Shown: positions 9,605 to 18,761 of the stretch, piece after piece
How the letters are laid out: each line of letters starts with the position of its first letter
How positions within the stretch are numbered: the stretch's first letter is position 1
Source of the DNA: Flavobacterium panacis
GTDB taxonomy: Bacteria > Bacteroidota > Bacteroidia > Flavobacteriales > Flavobacteriaceae
Direction of reading: 5' to 3'
Assembly (NCBI RefSeq): GCF_024649945.1
Contig: NZ_JANKMS010000002.1
Location: forward strand, 558,001-622,000
DNA length: 64,000 nucleotides
Program-made: the position numbers and the translations under genes
The notes under the pieces: generated by a model
The model's database searches: none
What the model saw: only the letters and a program-made list of their open reading frames with translations
Told to the model about the DNA's origin: nothing

Positions 9605-10705
9605 TTACTTGATACCAAAATATTCTTTGTATCTGTCATACAAATGACCTGCTTGCAAGTAAGCAGACTGCGGACTCATAAAGTGTGAAAACTCAAAAGT
9701 GATTCCTTTTTGGTATCCTGCTCTTTGTGCAGCTTCTAATTTTAATCTTAGTTTTTCAAATTTGATTGGGAAAAATTTGATTGGCATATCTCGATCAAAA
9801 GTTTCAGCATTTGTCCAACATTCTAAACCATATTTATCTCCTAATTTTTTATTTACAGAGAAGAAAGCGTCCAATTCATCATAATCAATATGACCGTCTT
9901 GAAATGCGCAGGCATCAACTGCACCTTTGATTCCGTCAAAAATTTCACCCCACTCTTTTTCGTGTTCTTGTACCGAAACAGCATCTTCTTTAGACAATTT
10001 ACCTGAAGCTGCCATTACTGCTTTTTTACCATCAATCCAAGGAGACATAAAGGTTGGTAATCCTCCTGAAACATCTTTACACAATTGTCCAAGCGTTCTA
10101 AATGATTCGATTGCCCCTTTGGTTTTTCGGCTTATTTCTCCACTTAAGTACCAACCTGAGAAACTTTTATAATGTCCATACTTTTTCCAAACTTCTTCAA
10201 TAACAAATTTATTTGCTTCGATTTCAGTAGTCATATCTCCTGTATCCCAATAAACGCCAGAATCGTATAATCCGAAATAAAACTTCATTTTATGTTTATC
10301 AGCCAAACGCAGATACATCTCCAAAAGATCCGTCCCGGGTTTGTAACAGCCTCTTTTATTAACCAAATAATCTGAATCGTAGGTAATAAATTTTCTATAT
10401 CCTGAACGAATCATTATTACAGTGTCAATTCCAATCGCTTTCATATGAGCAAAATCTTTGTCCCATTCTTTTTCTCCCCAGTTTTGATGCGGAATATCGT
10501 GTGAAATCTCGTCTAAGAAAGTTCCTGTAATTCGTAATGCATTTCCTTTTGGAACAAGCAATTCTGGACGATCTTGTGTAATTAATTCTGGTCTTTCTTC
10601 AGTTTTTATTGCCGAAGCACTTTCAAAAGAACTTAATAAAGGAATGCTCATTGCCGATGCTGCACCTAATCCTAATTGGTTTAAAAAATCTCTTCTGGTT
10701 TTCAT
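9605..10705 (-). CDS. Tat-exported DUF4434-like TIM-barrel protein
   Basis: A 366-residue protein with a twin-arginine signal (TRRDFLNQLG followed by a hydrophobic stretch, cleavage near residue 30-33). The remainder resembles the DUF4434 glycosidase-like barrel: DTVIMIRSGYR near the first strands, FYFGLYDSG, GWYLSGEI and CAFQDGH. The acidic residues in strand-end positions (E in YLSGEI, D in FQDGH) are candidate catalytic groups. No enzymatic activity is known to me for this family. Tat export implies folding in the cytoplasm, unusual for PUL enzymes. It lies between the unknown lipoprotein (45 bp) and the sugar porter (30 bp), so it probably acts on the PUL glycan in the periplasm. Confidence 0.7.
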   Translation of the reverse strand: MKTRRDFLNQLGLGAASAMSIPLLSSFESASAIKTEERPELITQDRPELLVPKGNALRITGTFLDEISHDIPHQNWGEKEWDKDFAHMKAIGIDTVIMIRSGYRKFITYDSDYLVNKRGCYKPGTDLLEMYLRLADKHKMKFYFGLYDSGVYWDTGDMTTEIEANKFVIEEVWKKYGHYKSFSGWYLSGEISRKTKGAIESFRTLGQLCKDVSGGLPTFMSPWIDGKKAVMAASGKLSKEDAVSVQEHEKEWGEIFDGIKGAVDACAFQDGHIDYDELDAFFSVNKKLGDKYGLECWTNAETFDRDMPIKFFPIKFEKLRLKLEAAQRAGYQKGITFEFSHFMSPQSAYLQAGHLYDRYKEYFGIK

Positions 10706-10750
10706 TTTTTATGTTTTTATAGCTTAGTAGTTTGTTTGTTTTTTTAGCTT

Positions 10751-11626
10751 TTATCTAGAACCAAAAATATCAATTGATTCTCCACTTTTACCAAATGGTG
10801 TTAAATTAAAGTGGCTTTTTGCTGGACACTGCATATCTGTAAATCGTTTCTTATGCATTGGCGCTTTTACTACATTTCCGTTTACAGAACGAAACAAAAA
10901 AGTTTCAGTCCATTTTGCCCCTGTAACTTTTGCTTTAGTCGACTGCTCTGGTTTTCCTTCGTTTGCAACTTGATCAATTGCATTTACACGTTTGTATTGT
11001 GCCATAACTTTTGGATCGTAGCCATCAACATCAAATATTTGTTCGTATTTTTTTCCAGCTCCTTCAACAATGAATTTTAATTTTTTCGCTTCTATTAATT
11101 GAATGCTGATTGCAACCGTTTCTCCTGGATACCAGTAATAAGCAGGTTCTGCTGGTGCATTCATATAAAATGCTTTCTGCCCCGATTTATAACCTGTACG
11201 ACGCAAAAACGGACGAAATGCTTTGTGTTCTTTACTAACTGTACCGTCTGCTTCGCGAATTACTTCCCAAGTCAATCCAATATCTGTTTCTTGTTCATCT
11301 GAATTTCCGCCTAAATATACTGAGGCATTGTCCAAATAAGCTCCAGGTTTCTTAGGATTTGTTCTGGAAGGATCGTACGTCAAAACTGGTAACACAACCG
11401 TTCCTCCAATTCCCAGCCAATAATCTTTGCTTGAATAAGCTTTTCTATAATATGCTCCTGCGAAACAAGGACTTGAAGGAGCAGGCAGAATTTCTTTTTC
11501 AAATTTGGTTTTAATTTGTTCTTCTATGTTTGTTTTTTGTTTTGACTGCGAATTGCTTTGAAGACAACCCGTAAGAAAAAACAAGGCTGAAAGTGTGTAT
11601 AATGGAATTAAACTGTTCTTTTTCAT
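10751..11626 (-). CDS. PUL lipoprotein of unrecognised family, copy A
   Basis: A 291-residue lipoprotein (lipobox FLTGC, Cys21). I do not recognise the family. It is a clear paralogue of the protein at 16628-17530: both share SPCF-GA-YRKA, DYWLGI, DNASVYLGG, QETDIGLTWEV, KAFRPFLRRT, YYWYPGETV, RVNAIDQV and EGKP-Q-TKAKVTG-KW in the same order over about 260 residues. The pattern of short beta strands rich in aromatic residues suggests a beta-sandwich with a binding or catalytic role (inference). The residues after Cys (LQSNSQSKQ) are not acidic, so this copy is probably periplasmic. It sits 15 bp after GH20 and 45 bp before the DUF4434-like gene. Confidence 0.75.
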   Translation of the reverse strand: MKKNSLIPLYTLSALFFLTGCLQSNSQSKQKTNIEEQIKTKFEKEILPAPSSPCFAGAYYRKAYSSKDYWLGIGGTVVLPVLTYDPSRTNPKKPGAYLDNASVYLGGNSDEQETDIGLTWEVIREADGTVSKEHKAFRPFLRRTGYKSGQKAFYMNAPAEPAYYWYPGETVAISIQLIEAKKLKFIVEGAGKKYEQIFDVDGYDPKVMAQYKRVNAIDQVANEGKPEQSTKAKVTGAKWTETFLFRSVNGNVVKAPMHKKRFTDMQCPAKSHFNLTPFGKSGESIDIFGSR

Positions 11627-11641
11627 TGTTATTTATGGTAT

Positions 11642-13963
11642 TTAGTTAATTGAAATTTCGTCAACAAATAAAAATGTAGGTTGTCCAGCAGAATAATGCC
11701 ATTCTGGAATTTTCTCAAAAATTGGAGCTTTGATTTTGACAAATCTTGCTTCTTGTTTTGCAAATACAGCTTTTAAGTTTGTAATCTTTGGTCCGTCGTC
11801 TTTTTGAGCGATTTTTAAATCTTCATTATGAACTTCCTTGAAATTTATTCCGTCTGTTGAGATTAAAACCTGAAATTGTTTTGGTCCAAAAATCCAATCG
11901 TTTGGAGACGTAAAACTATTCATACTAATCTCTCCTATTTGTTGAATTGATTTCAAATCTATAGTTGCTTCAAAATCGTCTTTGTAAAGTGCTATCCAAT
12001 CTCCTGTACTAAAAGCTGTTGTTCCTGTTCTTCCATCAACCAAAGTTTTTCCGCCATTAAAACGATAACGGTCAATAGGTTCATTTTTTAGAACAATTGG
12101 TTTTGCAGTCGCTTTATTAAATTCAAACTTTTTGATAAAAACTTTGCTTTTATAATTTTCTGAAATTACGGCCGCTTTTACAGTTAAAGAATTAGTGATA
12201 ATTATACTTTCTGAATATTTTTTGCTTTTCAAAGTTGGTTCAGAACCATCTAACGTGTAATAAATAGGGAATTTACTTGACGTTCTTAAGTTTAAGATTA
12301 ATTTTCCATTTTCGGTATCAACTGAATATTCTGGAGAAACTTCTAAAATATGCTTTGCATAATTATAATGAAGCTTATCATAAATAGTCAAAAAACTAGA
12401 TAAACGATTCACAAAATCACCGTAATTCTTTTTATCAGCATTTGTCCAAATTACTTCGCTTAAAGCTGCAAGTCTTGGCAAAACCATATATTCTGTCTGC
12501 TTATCAGAATCAATATATTCTCTCCAAAGATTTGCTTGTGCGCCAATAACCAATTTTTTTTCATTTTCGGTCAATCCATCTGGAATTGGTTCAAAGGAAT
12601 ACACGCGCTCTAAATTTATAAAACCGCCAATTGCCAAAGGTTCAGAAACAGCATCTGTGCTTTGATAATAATCAAAATAAACATGCGAGCTTGGTGTCAT
12701 AATCGCTTTATGGCCTTGCTTAACAGCGTCAACGCCTGCTTGAGAACTTCTCCAAGACATTATTGTAGCATTTGGTGCAATGCCACCTTCCAATATTTCA
12801 TCCCATCCTATGACTTGTTTTCCTTTATCATTCAAGAATTTTTCAATTCGAGACATGCAATAACTTTGTAATTTTTCTTCAGCCGAATGTTTGCTGTCTT
12901 TTTTCAAACCTAATTCGGCAATTTTTGCTTGACATTTTGGACATTTTTCCCATCTCTTTTTCGGACATTCATCTCCTCCAATATGGAAATATTTTGAAGG
13001 AAAAAGCGGGATTAATTCTGAAAAAACACCTTCTAAAAAAGTAAAAGTTTTTTCGTTTCCAAGACAAAGAACGTCATCTGAAACGCCCCATTTTTTATAC
13101 ACTTCATAACCTTCGCCAACGCAACCCAATTCTGGATATGATGCCAAAGCCGCAACCATGTGACCCGGCAAATCAATTTCGGGAATGATTGTTATAAAAC
13201 GTTTTTGAGCATACGCCACAATTTCTTTAATCTGTTCTTGTGTGTAAAATCCTCCATGCGGTTTTCCGTCATAAACTCCTACTTGTTTTCCTACTTGCGT
13301 TTCGGTTCTTACAGATCCTATTTGAGTTAATTTTGGATATTTTTTGATTTCGACACGCCAACCTTGATCATCAGTTAAATGCCAATGAAAAGTATTCATA
13401 TTGTGCAAAGCCAATAAATCAATATATTTTTTCACAAATTCTGCAGATGCAAAATGACGCGCGACATCTAAGTGCATGCCACGATAAGCAAATCTTGGAT
13501 AATCTGTAATCTGTACATTTGGAAGTTCTACAATTGCTTTAATTTCGTTTTCCAACAATACTTTTCGCAAAAATTGCACACCATAAAAAGTTCCTGCACT
13601 ACTTGCTCCATTGATCAAAATTTGGTCTTGATTTACCGTAAAAGTGTATGCTTCTTTATTTTCATTTTTAAAATTATCTTGCAAAACAATTCCGTTATTC
13701 TTTGGATTTTCTGCCGAAATTTCAATTTTAAATCCGTTTGAAATCTGAATGTATTCGGATAAAAAAACAGCAATCTGTTTTAGATTTTCATTCTTTTTGG
13801 GATAAAATATTTTTGAAACAGAATTAAGCACGAAAGGTTTTCCTTCGACTTCTTTTATAGATTGTGCCAAAGGAATTGTCCTATAAACATCATACTTGTT
13901 TTCCTGCGCGGAAAGCGAGAAAATTCCAAAAAGAAGAACAATACAAATGATATACTTTTTCAT
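11642..13963 (-). CDS. Beta-N-acetylhexosaminidase, GH20
   Basis: A 773-residue secreted exo-hexosaminidase that releases terminal beta-linked GlcNAc or GalNAc. After a signal peptide (about 1-19) come the GH20b domain (about 25-150) and the GH20 barrel (about 155-510). The catalytic Asp331-Glu332 pair lies in HIGGDE, and DYPRFAYRGMHLD and HWHLTDDQGWR are typical. A chitobiase C-terminal-like domain (YYTLDGSEPT, about 540-600) and a discoidin-like F5/8 C domain (about 620-770) follow. The mechanism is substrate-assisted, so an N-acetyl group on the substrate is expected. It lies downstream of the 331-bp repeat region and starts the last block of the PUL. The lack of a lipobox suggests periplasmic action. 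Confidence 0.93.
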   Translation of the reverse strand: MKKYIICIVLLFGIFSLSAQENKYDVYRTIPLAQSIKEVEGKPFVLNSVSKIFYPKKNENLKQIAVFLSEYIQISNGFKIEISAENPKNNGIVLQDNFKNENKEAYTFTVNQDQILINGASSAGTFYGVQFLRKVLLENEIKAIVELPNVQITDYPRFAYRGMHLDVARHFASAEFVKKYIDLLALHNMNTFHWHLTDDQGWRVEIKKYPKLTQIGSVRTETQVGKQVGVYDGKPHGGFYTQEQIKEIVAYAQKRFITIIPEIDLPGHMVAALASYPELGCVGEGYEVYKKWGVSDDVLCLGNEKTFTFLEGVFSELIPLFPSKYFHIGGDECPKKRWEKCPKCQAKIAELGLKKDSKHSAEEKLQSYCMSRIEKFLNDKGKQVIGWDEILEGGIAPNATIMSWRSSQAGVDAVKQGHKAIMTPSSHVYFDYYQSTDAVSEPLAIGGFINLERVYSFEPIPDGLTENEKKLVIGAQANLWREYIDSDKQTEYMVLPRLAALSEVIWTNADKKNYGDFVNRLSSFLTIYDKLHYNYAKHILEVSPEYSVDTENGKLILNLRTSSKFPIYYTLDGSEPTLKSKKYSESIIITNSLTVKAAVISENYKSKVFIKKFEFNKATAKPIVLKNEPIDRYRFNGGKTLVDGRTGTTAFSTGDWIALYKDDFEATIDLKSIQQIGEISMNSFTSPNDWIFGPKQFQVLISTDGINFKEVHNEDLKIAQKDDGPKITNLKAVFAKQEARFVKIKAPIFEKIPEWHYSAGQPTFLFVDEISIN

Positions 13964-14294
13964 GTTTAACTATTATGAATTAAAACATACTGTTTATTTT
14001 TTTGCCACAGATTAAAAAGATTGAAAAGGATTTTCTTTCTCTCGCAGATTTTGCAGATTGAGCAGATTTTTTTTAAAATATTTTTAATCCTTTCAATCTG
14101 TGGCTATATTTTTTATCCGCTGATCTGCTAAATCTGCGAGAAAAATTTTTAGCTCACAGATTCGGCAGATTGAGCAGATTTTTTTCTAATCTTTTTAATC
14201 CTGTTAATCTGTAACTATATTTTATCTGCTGATCTGCTAAATCTGCGAGAAAATTTTTTCGTCCGCAGATTCGACAGATTGAGCGGATTTTTAT
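13964..14294. repeat. Tandem copies of an intergenic palindromic repeat
   Basis: The gap between GH92 and GH20 consists largely of two full and one partial copy of a roughly 110-nt unit. GCAGATTGAGCAGATT occurs at 14053 and 14165, and a variant (ACAGATTGAGCGGATT) at 14274, giving periods of 112 and 109. Each full unit carries the complementary half CTGATCTGCTAAATCTGCGAG, so every unit can fold into a long imperfect hairpin. Segments of the type AATCCTTTCAATCTGTGGC lie between the arms. I believe similar repeats are scattered in other Flavobacterium genomes, but I could not check. They may stabilise or separate the mRNA segments on either side. Confidence 0.8.
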
Positions 14295-16538
14295 CTAGTC
14301 TTTCGCAATCTTATTTGTCATTTTAAAAACCAATTCTCCACCAGATGCAATTTGATCGTGTTTAAAAAACAGTGAATTCAAAGTCTTTCCATTCAAAGTC
14401 ACGGATTCTACATATTTGTTTTCTGGTGAATTATTTACAGCTTTTACAGTCAGTTTTTTTCCTTTTTCAAGTGCAATTGTAACTTTATCAAACAATGGTC
14501 TAGAAATCGTGTAAGTTGGATCTCCCGGCGCAACCTGATAAAAACCTATGGCGTTCAAAATATACCATGACGACATTTGTCCGCAATCTTCATTGCCACT
14601 CAATCCGTCAGGAGCATTTCTATACTGCTCTTTCATGATTTTATCGGCTAATTCCTGTGTTTTAAAAGGCTTGTTGATATAATTATAAAAATAAATAATA
14701 TGATGACTTGGCTCGTTTCCGTGTGCATATTGCCCGATTAATCCCGAAATATCAGCAGATGCGTCTGCTCCTTCCAATTTTGCAGTTGTATTAAATAACG
14801 CATCTAATTTTTCTTCGAAAGAAATTTTCCCTCCCATCAAATCAATTAATCCGATTACATCTTGCGGTACAAACCAAGTCCACTGCCAAGCGTTTCCTTC
14901 ACAATATGGACTGTTCATGTGATCAGAATATGAAGGATTAAATGGTCCAATAAATTTTCCGTTGCTGTCTAAAGCGCGCATAAAACCTGTTTCTTTATCG
15001 TAGTATTTTTTGTAACGCATACCACGCTCGGAAAGCCATTTATAATCTTCGGTTTTTCCCATGCCTTTGGCAACCTGAGCCAATGCCCAATCATTGTAAG
15101 CATATTCCAAACCTCTTGAAGTAGCAAAAATCACGTCTTTATCAGCAGGAATAAAACCCATTTCCTGATTGTATTTTTTCCCTTTTGTCATCAACCATTC
15201 CCAGATTGCAGGATGATTTACCTTCACTCCCGTTGTGTCGTAAGGAATTGAGCGCATCATCGCTTTATACGCCAATTCTGTATCGTAACCACGTATGTTT
15301 TTGCTGTAAGCATCGGCAATTACAGATGTTGAATGTGCGCCAATCATGGTTCCGGTGTAATTGGCTGCCAAATCCCACATTGGCAACAAACCTCCTTGTT
15401 TATATTTAATCAAAAGCGAATTAATAAACTCATTTGTTTTTGAAGGCGTAATTAAATCGATCAAAGGCATTTGCGCTCTGTACGTATCCCAAAGCGAGAA
15501 TACCGTATAATACGTTCCAGAATCAAGCGTATGAATTTTTAAATCTTGTCCGCGGTATCTTTTATCTGTATCTGAATACGTTGACGGATGAATAAAAGCG
15601 TGATACAATCCTGTGTAAAATATGGTTTTCTGATCTTCTGTACCACCTTCAATTTTAAATTTATCAAGCTGTTTTTTCCATAATTCCTCTGCCTGTTTTT
15701 TTGTTTTATTAAAATCCCAAGCAGGAATTTCAGCATCTAAATTCTGCAAAGCGCCTTTTTCATCAACTGGAGAAATTCCAACTTTTACTTTTACTTCTTT
15801 CGGATTTTCAAAATAAAGGACAGCTTTGATGTGATCGCCTTTTAACTGATTTCCAGAAACCGCTTTATTATCCTTATACAATTCAACTTTAAAAGGTTTA
15901 TTGAATTTTGCGTAAAAATAAACGTAATCTCTTTTTGACCAACCTTCTGTTAATCGCATTCCTCTAATTTCGGTATCGCTGATAATTTCTATAGAGGATT
16001 CCAGTACTTTTTGATTGTGCAGGTTATGATGCAAATCAATAATAATTCCAGCTTTTTCAGAAGGGAATTGATATTCGTGAAATCCAGCTCTTGTCGATGC
16101 GGTCATCGAAGCTTTTATTCCGTTATCAAAATTTACTACATAAAAACCTGCTGATGCTTTTTCGTTTTTATGCGAAAAATTCAATGGATAATATTCTTTT
16201 AAACTTCCGTTTTCCAATTGAAGTTTACCTGAAAAAGGCGTAAAAAGTACATCGGCAAAATCAGTCATTCCTGTACCGCTCAAGTGTCTGTGCGAAAATC
16301 CTAAAATACTGGTATCTTCGGTATAATAACCGCTACAGGCATCCCATCCTTGCGTTCTCGTATCTGGACTTAATTGTACCATCCCAAAAGGAACTACTGC
16401 TCCAGGGAAAGTATGGCCGTGTCCGCCCGTACCTATAAACGGATTTACATACTGCAGCAATTTTTGATTGGCATTTTGCGAGGTAATTCCAAATGAAAAT
16501 GCAATAAAAAAAATCAATAAAAATATCCTTCTCATCAA
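14295..16538 (-). CDS. Alpha-mannosidase, GH92
   Basis: A 747-residue GH92 enzyme, a calcium-dependent inverting exo-alpha-mannosidase acting on mannose side chains. It has a signal peptide (about 1-21) and the typical N-terminal beta-sandwich opening VNPFIGTGGHGHTFPGA. The (alpha/alpha)6 domain carries NPYCEGNAWQW with Glu547, the likely general acid, and LSGNEDCGQMSSWY with Asp651, a likely base. GDPTYTISRPLF follows near the C-terminus. The linkage specificity (alpha-1,2, -1,3, -1,6) cannot be read from the sequence. It has no lipobox and is probably periplasmic. It lies 89 bp after lipoprotein copy B and before the repeat-rich gap, and points to a mannose-containing substrate. Confidence 0.93.
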   Translation of the reverse strand: MMRRIFLLIFFIAFSFGITSQNANQKLLQYVNPFIGTGGHGHTFPGAVVPFGMVQLSPDTRTQGWDACSGYYTEDTSILGFSHRHLSGTGMTDFADVLFTPFSGKLQLENGSLKEYYPLNFSHKNEKASAGFYVVNFDNGIKASMTASTRAGFHEYQFPSEKAGIIIDLHHNLHNQKVLESSIEIISDTEIRGMRLTEGWSKRDYVYFYAKFNKPFKVELYKDNKAVSGNQLKGDHIKAVLYFENPKEVKVKVGISPVDEKGALQNLDAEIPAWDFNKTKKQAEELWKKQLDKFKIEGGTEDQKTIFYTGLYHAFIHPSTYSDTDKRYRGQDLKIHTLDSGTYYTVFSLWDTYRAQMPLIDLITPSKTNEFINSLLIKYKQGGLLPMWDLAANYTGTMIGAHSTSVIADAYSKNIRGYDTELAYKAMMRSIPYDTTGVKVNHPAIWEWLMTKGKKYNQEMGFIPADKDVIFATSRGLEYAYNDWALAQVAKGMGKTEDYKWLSERGMRYKKYYDKETGFMRALDSNGKFIGPFNPSYSDHMNSPYCEGNAWQWTWFVPQDVIGLIDLMGGKISFEEKLDALFNTTAKLEGADASADISGLIGQYAHGNEPSHHIIYFYNYINKPFKTQELADKIMKEQYRNAPDGLSGNEDCGQMSSWYILNAIGFYQVAPGDPTYTISRPLFDKVTIALEKGKKLTVKAVNNSPENKYVESVTLNGKTLNSLFFKHDQIASGGELVFKMTNKIAKD

Positions 16539-16627
16539 CTGTAATTAAAATAATTATTCTTGGGGCAAAATCAGAATTAGTACAAAAAAGTTCTAATTCC
16601 TTACGAAATTATTATGCATAAAAATTA

Positions 16628-17530
16628 TTATGGAGTTCCCATAATATCTATTGACTCTGAATCATCTGCTCCATTTTTTGTAATGGAAAAATTAGCAGAA
16701 GCTGGACATCTCATGTCTGTATAACGTTTTGTAGTCATAGGAGCTTCATAAATTACTCCGTCCACTTTTCTAAACAAAACTACTTTATTCCATTTTCCGC
16801 CTGTTACTTTTGCTTTTGTGGCTTGAACCGGTTTTCCTTCATTTGAAACCTGATCAATGGCATTCACTCGTTTAAAAACTGCTTTGAAACCAGGCTGATA
16901 TCCTGCAGCATCAAATTCTTCTTCATAGTGTTTACCAGCACCATCAACTATAAAAAGAATTTTTTTAGGGTTTTTAACTTGAACACTCATTGTTACGGTT
17001 TCGCCAGGATACCAATAATATCTTTTTTCAGCAGGTGCATTTTTATATAATGCGGCTTCTTCTGACTTATAAGCAGTTCTTCTTAAAAACGGTCTAAAAG
17101 CTTTTCTGTCTGCACTAACAACACCGTTATCGTCTTTAATCACTTCCCATGTCAATCCAATATCAGTTTCCTGTCCGTCTGAAGTACCTCCAAGATAAAC
17201 AGATGCATTATCTAAATATTGAGTCGGTTTTGCTGGATTGACTCTATTAGGATCATCTATAAGAGTAGGGACAACAAATTCACCTTTAATTCCAAGCCAA
17301 TAATCTTGACTTGACATTGCTTTTCGATAAAAAGCTCCTTGAAAACAAGGACTTGTTGCGACAGGTAGCACTTCATCAATAAAGCCTGTTTGAATCTGCT
17401 CTTCTAAGCTTTTTTTTATCACAGGCTGAACAGGTTCATAGTTATTATCACTGGAACATGATATATAAACAATACTCGATACCGTAATAGCTACAATGAA
17501 AAATTGTTTTAAGATATATTTCCTTTTCAT
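16628..17530 (-). CDS. PUL lipoprotein of unrecognised family, copy B
   Basis: A 300-residue lipoprotein (lipobox VYISC, Cys25), paralogous over its whole mature length to the protein at 10751-11626 (shared blocks DYWLGI, DNASVYLGG, QETDIGLTWEV, RPFLRRT, YYWYPGETV, RVNAIDQVSNEGKP). Unlike copy A, the residues after Cys include acidic ones (SSDNNYE), similar to flavobacterial lipoprotein surface-export signals, so this copy may face outward. Its linker YEPVQPV is shared with the neighbouring GHL10 lipoprotein (17537-18667), 6 bp upstream. The family is not recognised; a glycan-binding or carbohydrate-active role is inference from context. Confidence 0.75.
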   Translation of the reverse strand: MKRKYILKQFFIVAITVSSIVYISCSSDNNYEPVQPVIKKSLEEQIQTGFIDEVLPVATSPCFQGAFYRKAMSSQDYWLGIKGEFVVPTLIDDPNRVNPAKPTQYLDNASVYLGGTSDGQETDIGLTWEVIKDDNGVVSADRKAFRPFLRRTAYKSEEAALYKNAPAEKRYYWYPGETVTMSVQVKNPKKILFIVDGAGKHYEEEFDAAGYQPGFKAVFKRVNAIDQVSNEGKPVQATKAKVTGGKWNKVVLFRKVDGVIYEAPMTTKRYTDMRCPASANFSITKNGADDSESIDIMGTP

Positions 17531-17536
17531 ATCATT

Positions 17537-18667
17537 CTATTTTTTTGGATATGTTTTAGTGAAATAGTCTGAATTGAACTTTAATCCTTCAAAAAAGAAG
17601 AATATTTCGCCAGTAACAGCATTACTTCTGTTTTCATTTACCATTTGTTCTACGAATTGATTTGTGGCATTATAAGTTCCAGACTGAATTAAAACTCCTG
17701 CATACAATTTTGAAAGGTCTGCACTGTTTTTAACATATCCGACCTGAGCTTTTAATGTCTGAGAATAAGACGATAAATCGTAGCGGTAAACTTGTGGAAT
17801 TACATAATCGCAATATTTTTTATCCAGCCATGTCGGCCAGTCTTGTAGATAATTGTCCTTGGCCCACGGGTGTACACTTGGCGCCATAGAAACAATAACC
17901 TTTGGCTTAGCTACTTTTACAGCTTTGTACAAATCGCCTAAAAATTCAGTCAGTTTATTTGCTCTCCAATCTTTCCATATAGCATCATTTTCACTCGTCG
18001 GCGGATTTACACCTTTTTCTTTTTTATAAAGCTGTACTGTATAATCATCATAACCTCCTGCAATTGGCATTGCTGGCAATCTGTCATCTCCCTGAATACC
18101 ATCTACATCGTATTTTTGTACAACCTCCAAAATCAGAGATTTCATGAAATTCTGAACATCAGGATTGATTCCATTCATCCATTCAAATCCACTGCTTGAA
18201 GTTAAAAGTGCACCTGTTTTATCTTTGGCAGCCCATGAAGGATATTTTGCGATGATGTCTCCTCCTTGTTTACCATTTGAAGCCGCAAATCCGTATTCAA
18301 ACCATGCATGTACTTTAAGCCCTTCTTTATGTGCTTCTGTAATCATTTCTAACAAAGGATCACGGCCTTCATAACCTTCCATAATAGGTTTTCCAAACTC
18401 CGTATTCATAATTGTACTTGGATACAGCGTTCTTCCTTTATTCCAAACTACAGTAAAAATATCTGTAATCCCGGATTCTTTACAAATTCTGACCGTTTCT
18501 TTAATATTGGCAAGTGAACTAAGCGCTGGAGAAGCAACATTTGTTACCCAAACGCCTTTTATTCCTTTTCCTGCAACAGGTTTTACTACAGGCTGTACTG
18601 GCTCATAATCTCCACTTGAAGAACAAGAAACGATTAGTAAACTTAAAAAAATGAAAAATTTTCTCAT
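17537..18667 (-). CDS. GHL10-family glycosidase-like lipoprotein, copy 1
   Basis: A 376-residue lipoprotein (lipobox LIVSC, Cys15) with a GHL10 (glycosyl hydrolase-like 10) TIM barrel. The hallmarks are GVWVTNV near residue 38, the strand ITDIFTVVWNKG, LKVHAWFEYGF, DVDGIQGDDR, VSMAPSVHPWAK and YVIPQVYRYD. The Asp pair in QGDDR and the Glu in FEYGF are candidate catalytic acids. The best-known relative, E. coli DigH (YngK), cleaves denuded peptidoglycan strands; the substrate here is unknown. The post-Cys region SSSGDYE is acidic and may direct surface exposure. It is highly similar to copy 3 (32720-33841) and shares the YEPVQPV linker with the next gene, which starts 6 bp downstream. Confidence 0.82.
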   Translation of the reverse strand: MRKFFIFLSLLIVSCSSSGDYEPVQPVVKPVAGKGIKGVWVTNVASPALSSLANIKETVRICKESGITDIFTVVWNKGRTLYPSTIMNTEFGKPIMEGYEGRDPLLEMITEAHKEGLKVHAWFEYGFAASNGKQGGDIIAKYPSWAAKDKTGALLTSSSGFEWMNGINPDVQNFMKSLILEVVQKYDVDGIQGDDRLPAMPIAGGYDDYTVQLYKKEKGVNPPTSENDAIWKDWRANKLTEFLGDLYKAVKVAKPKVIVSMAPSVHPWAKDNYLQDWPTWLDKKYCDYVIPQVYRYDLSSYSQTLKAQVGYVKNSADLSKLYAGVLIQSGTYNATNQFVEQMVNENRSNAVTGEIFFFFEGLKFNSDYFTKTYPKK

Positions 18668-18717
18668 AATACATCAAAATATTTAAAGCTTATTTCTTCA
18701 AATAATCACATTAATAA

Positions 18718-18743
18718 AGAGGCTGTTTTGGGATATAGCCTCT
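18718..18743 (-). terminator. Hairpin between the DUF5018-like and GHL10 genes
   Basis: AGAGGCT at 18718-18724 pairs with AGCCTCT at 18737-18743. On the minus strand the hairpin is followed by TTATTAATG, a weak T-run. It lies in the 94-bp gap after the DUF5018-like gene and could partly terminate, so that the surface SusCD block is expressed more than the enzyme block. Leaky termination is inference. Confidence 0.45.
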
Positions 18744-18761
18744 CTAAAAGAAATTGATTTT

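Noticed and set aside
13990..14290. Repeat region as a CRISPR or small RNA gene
   Set aside because: Only two to three units, 109-112 nt period, strong internal complementarity; no promoter typical of an RNA gene is visible.
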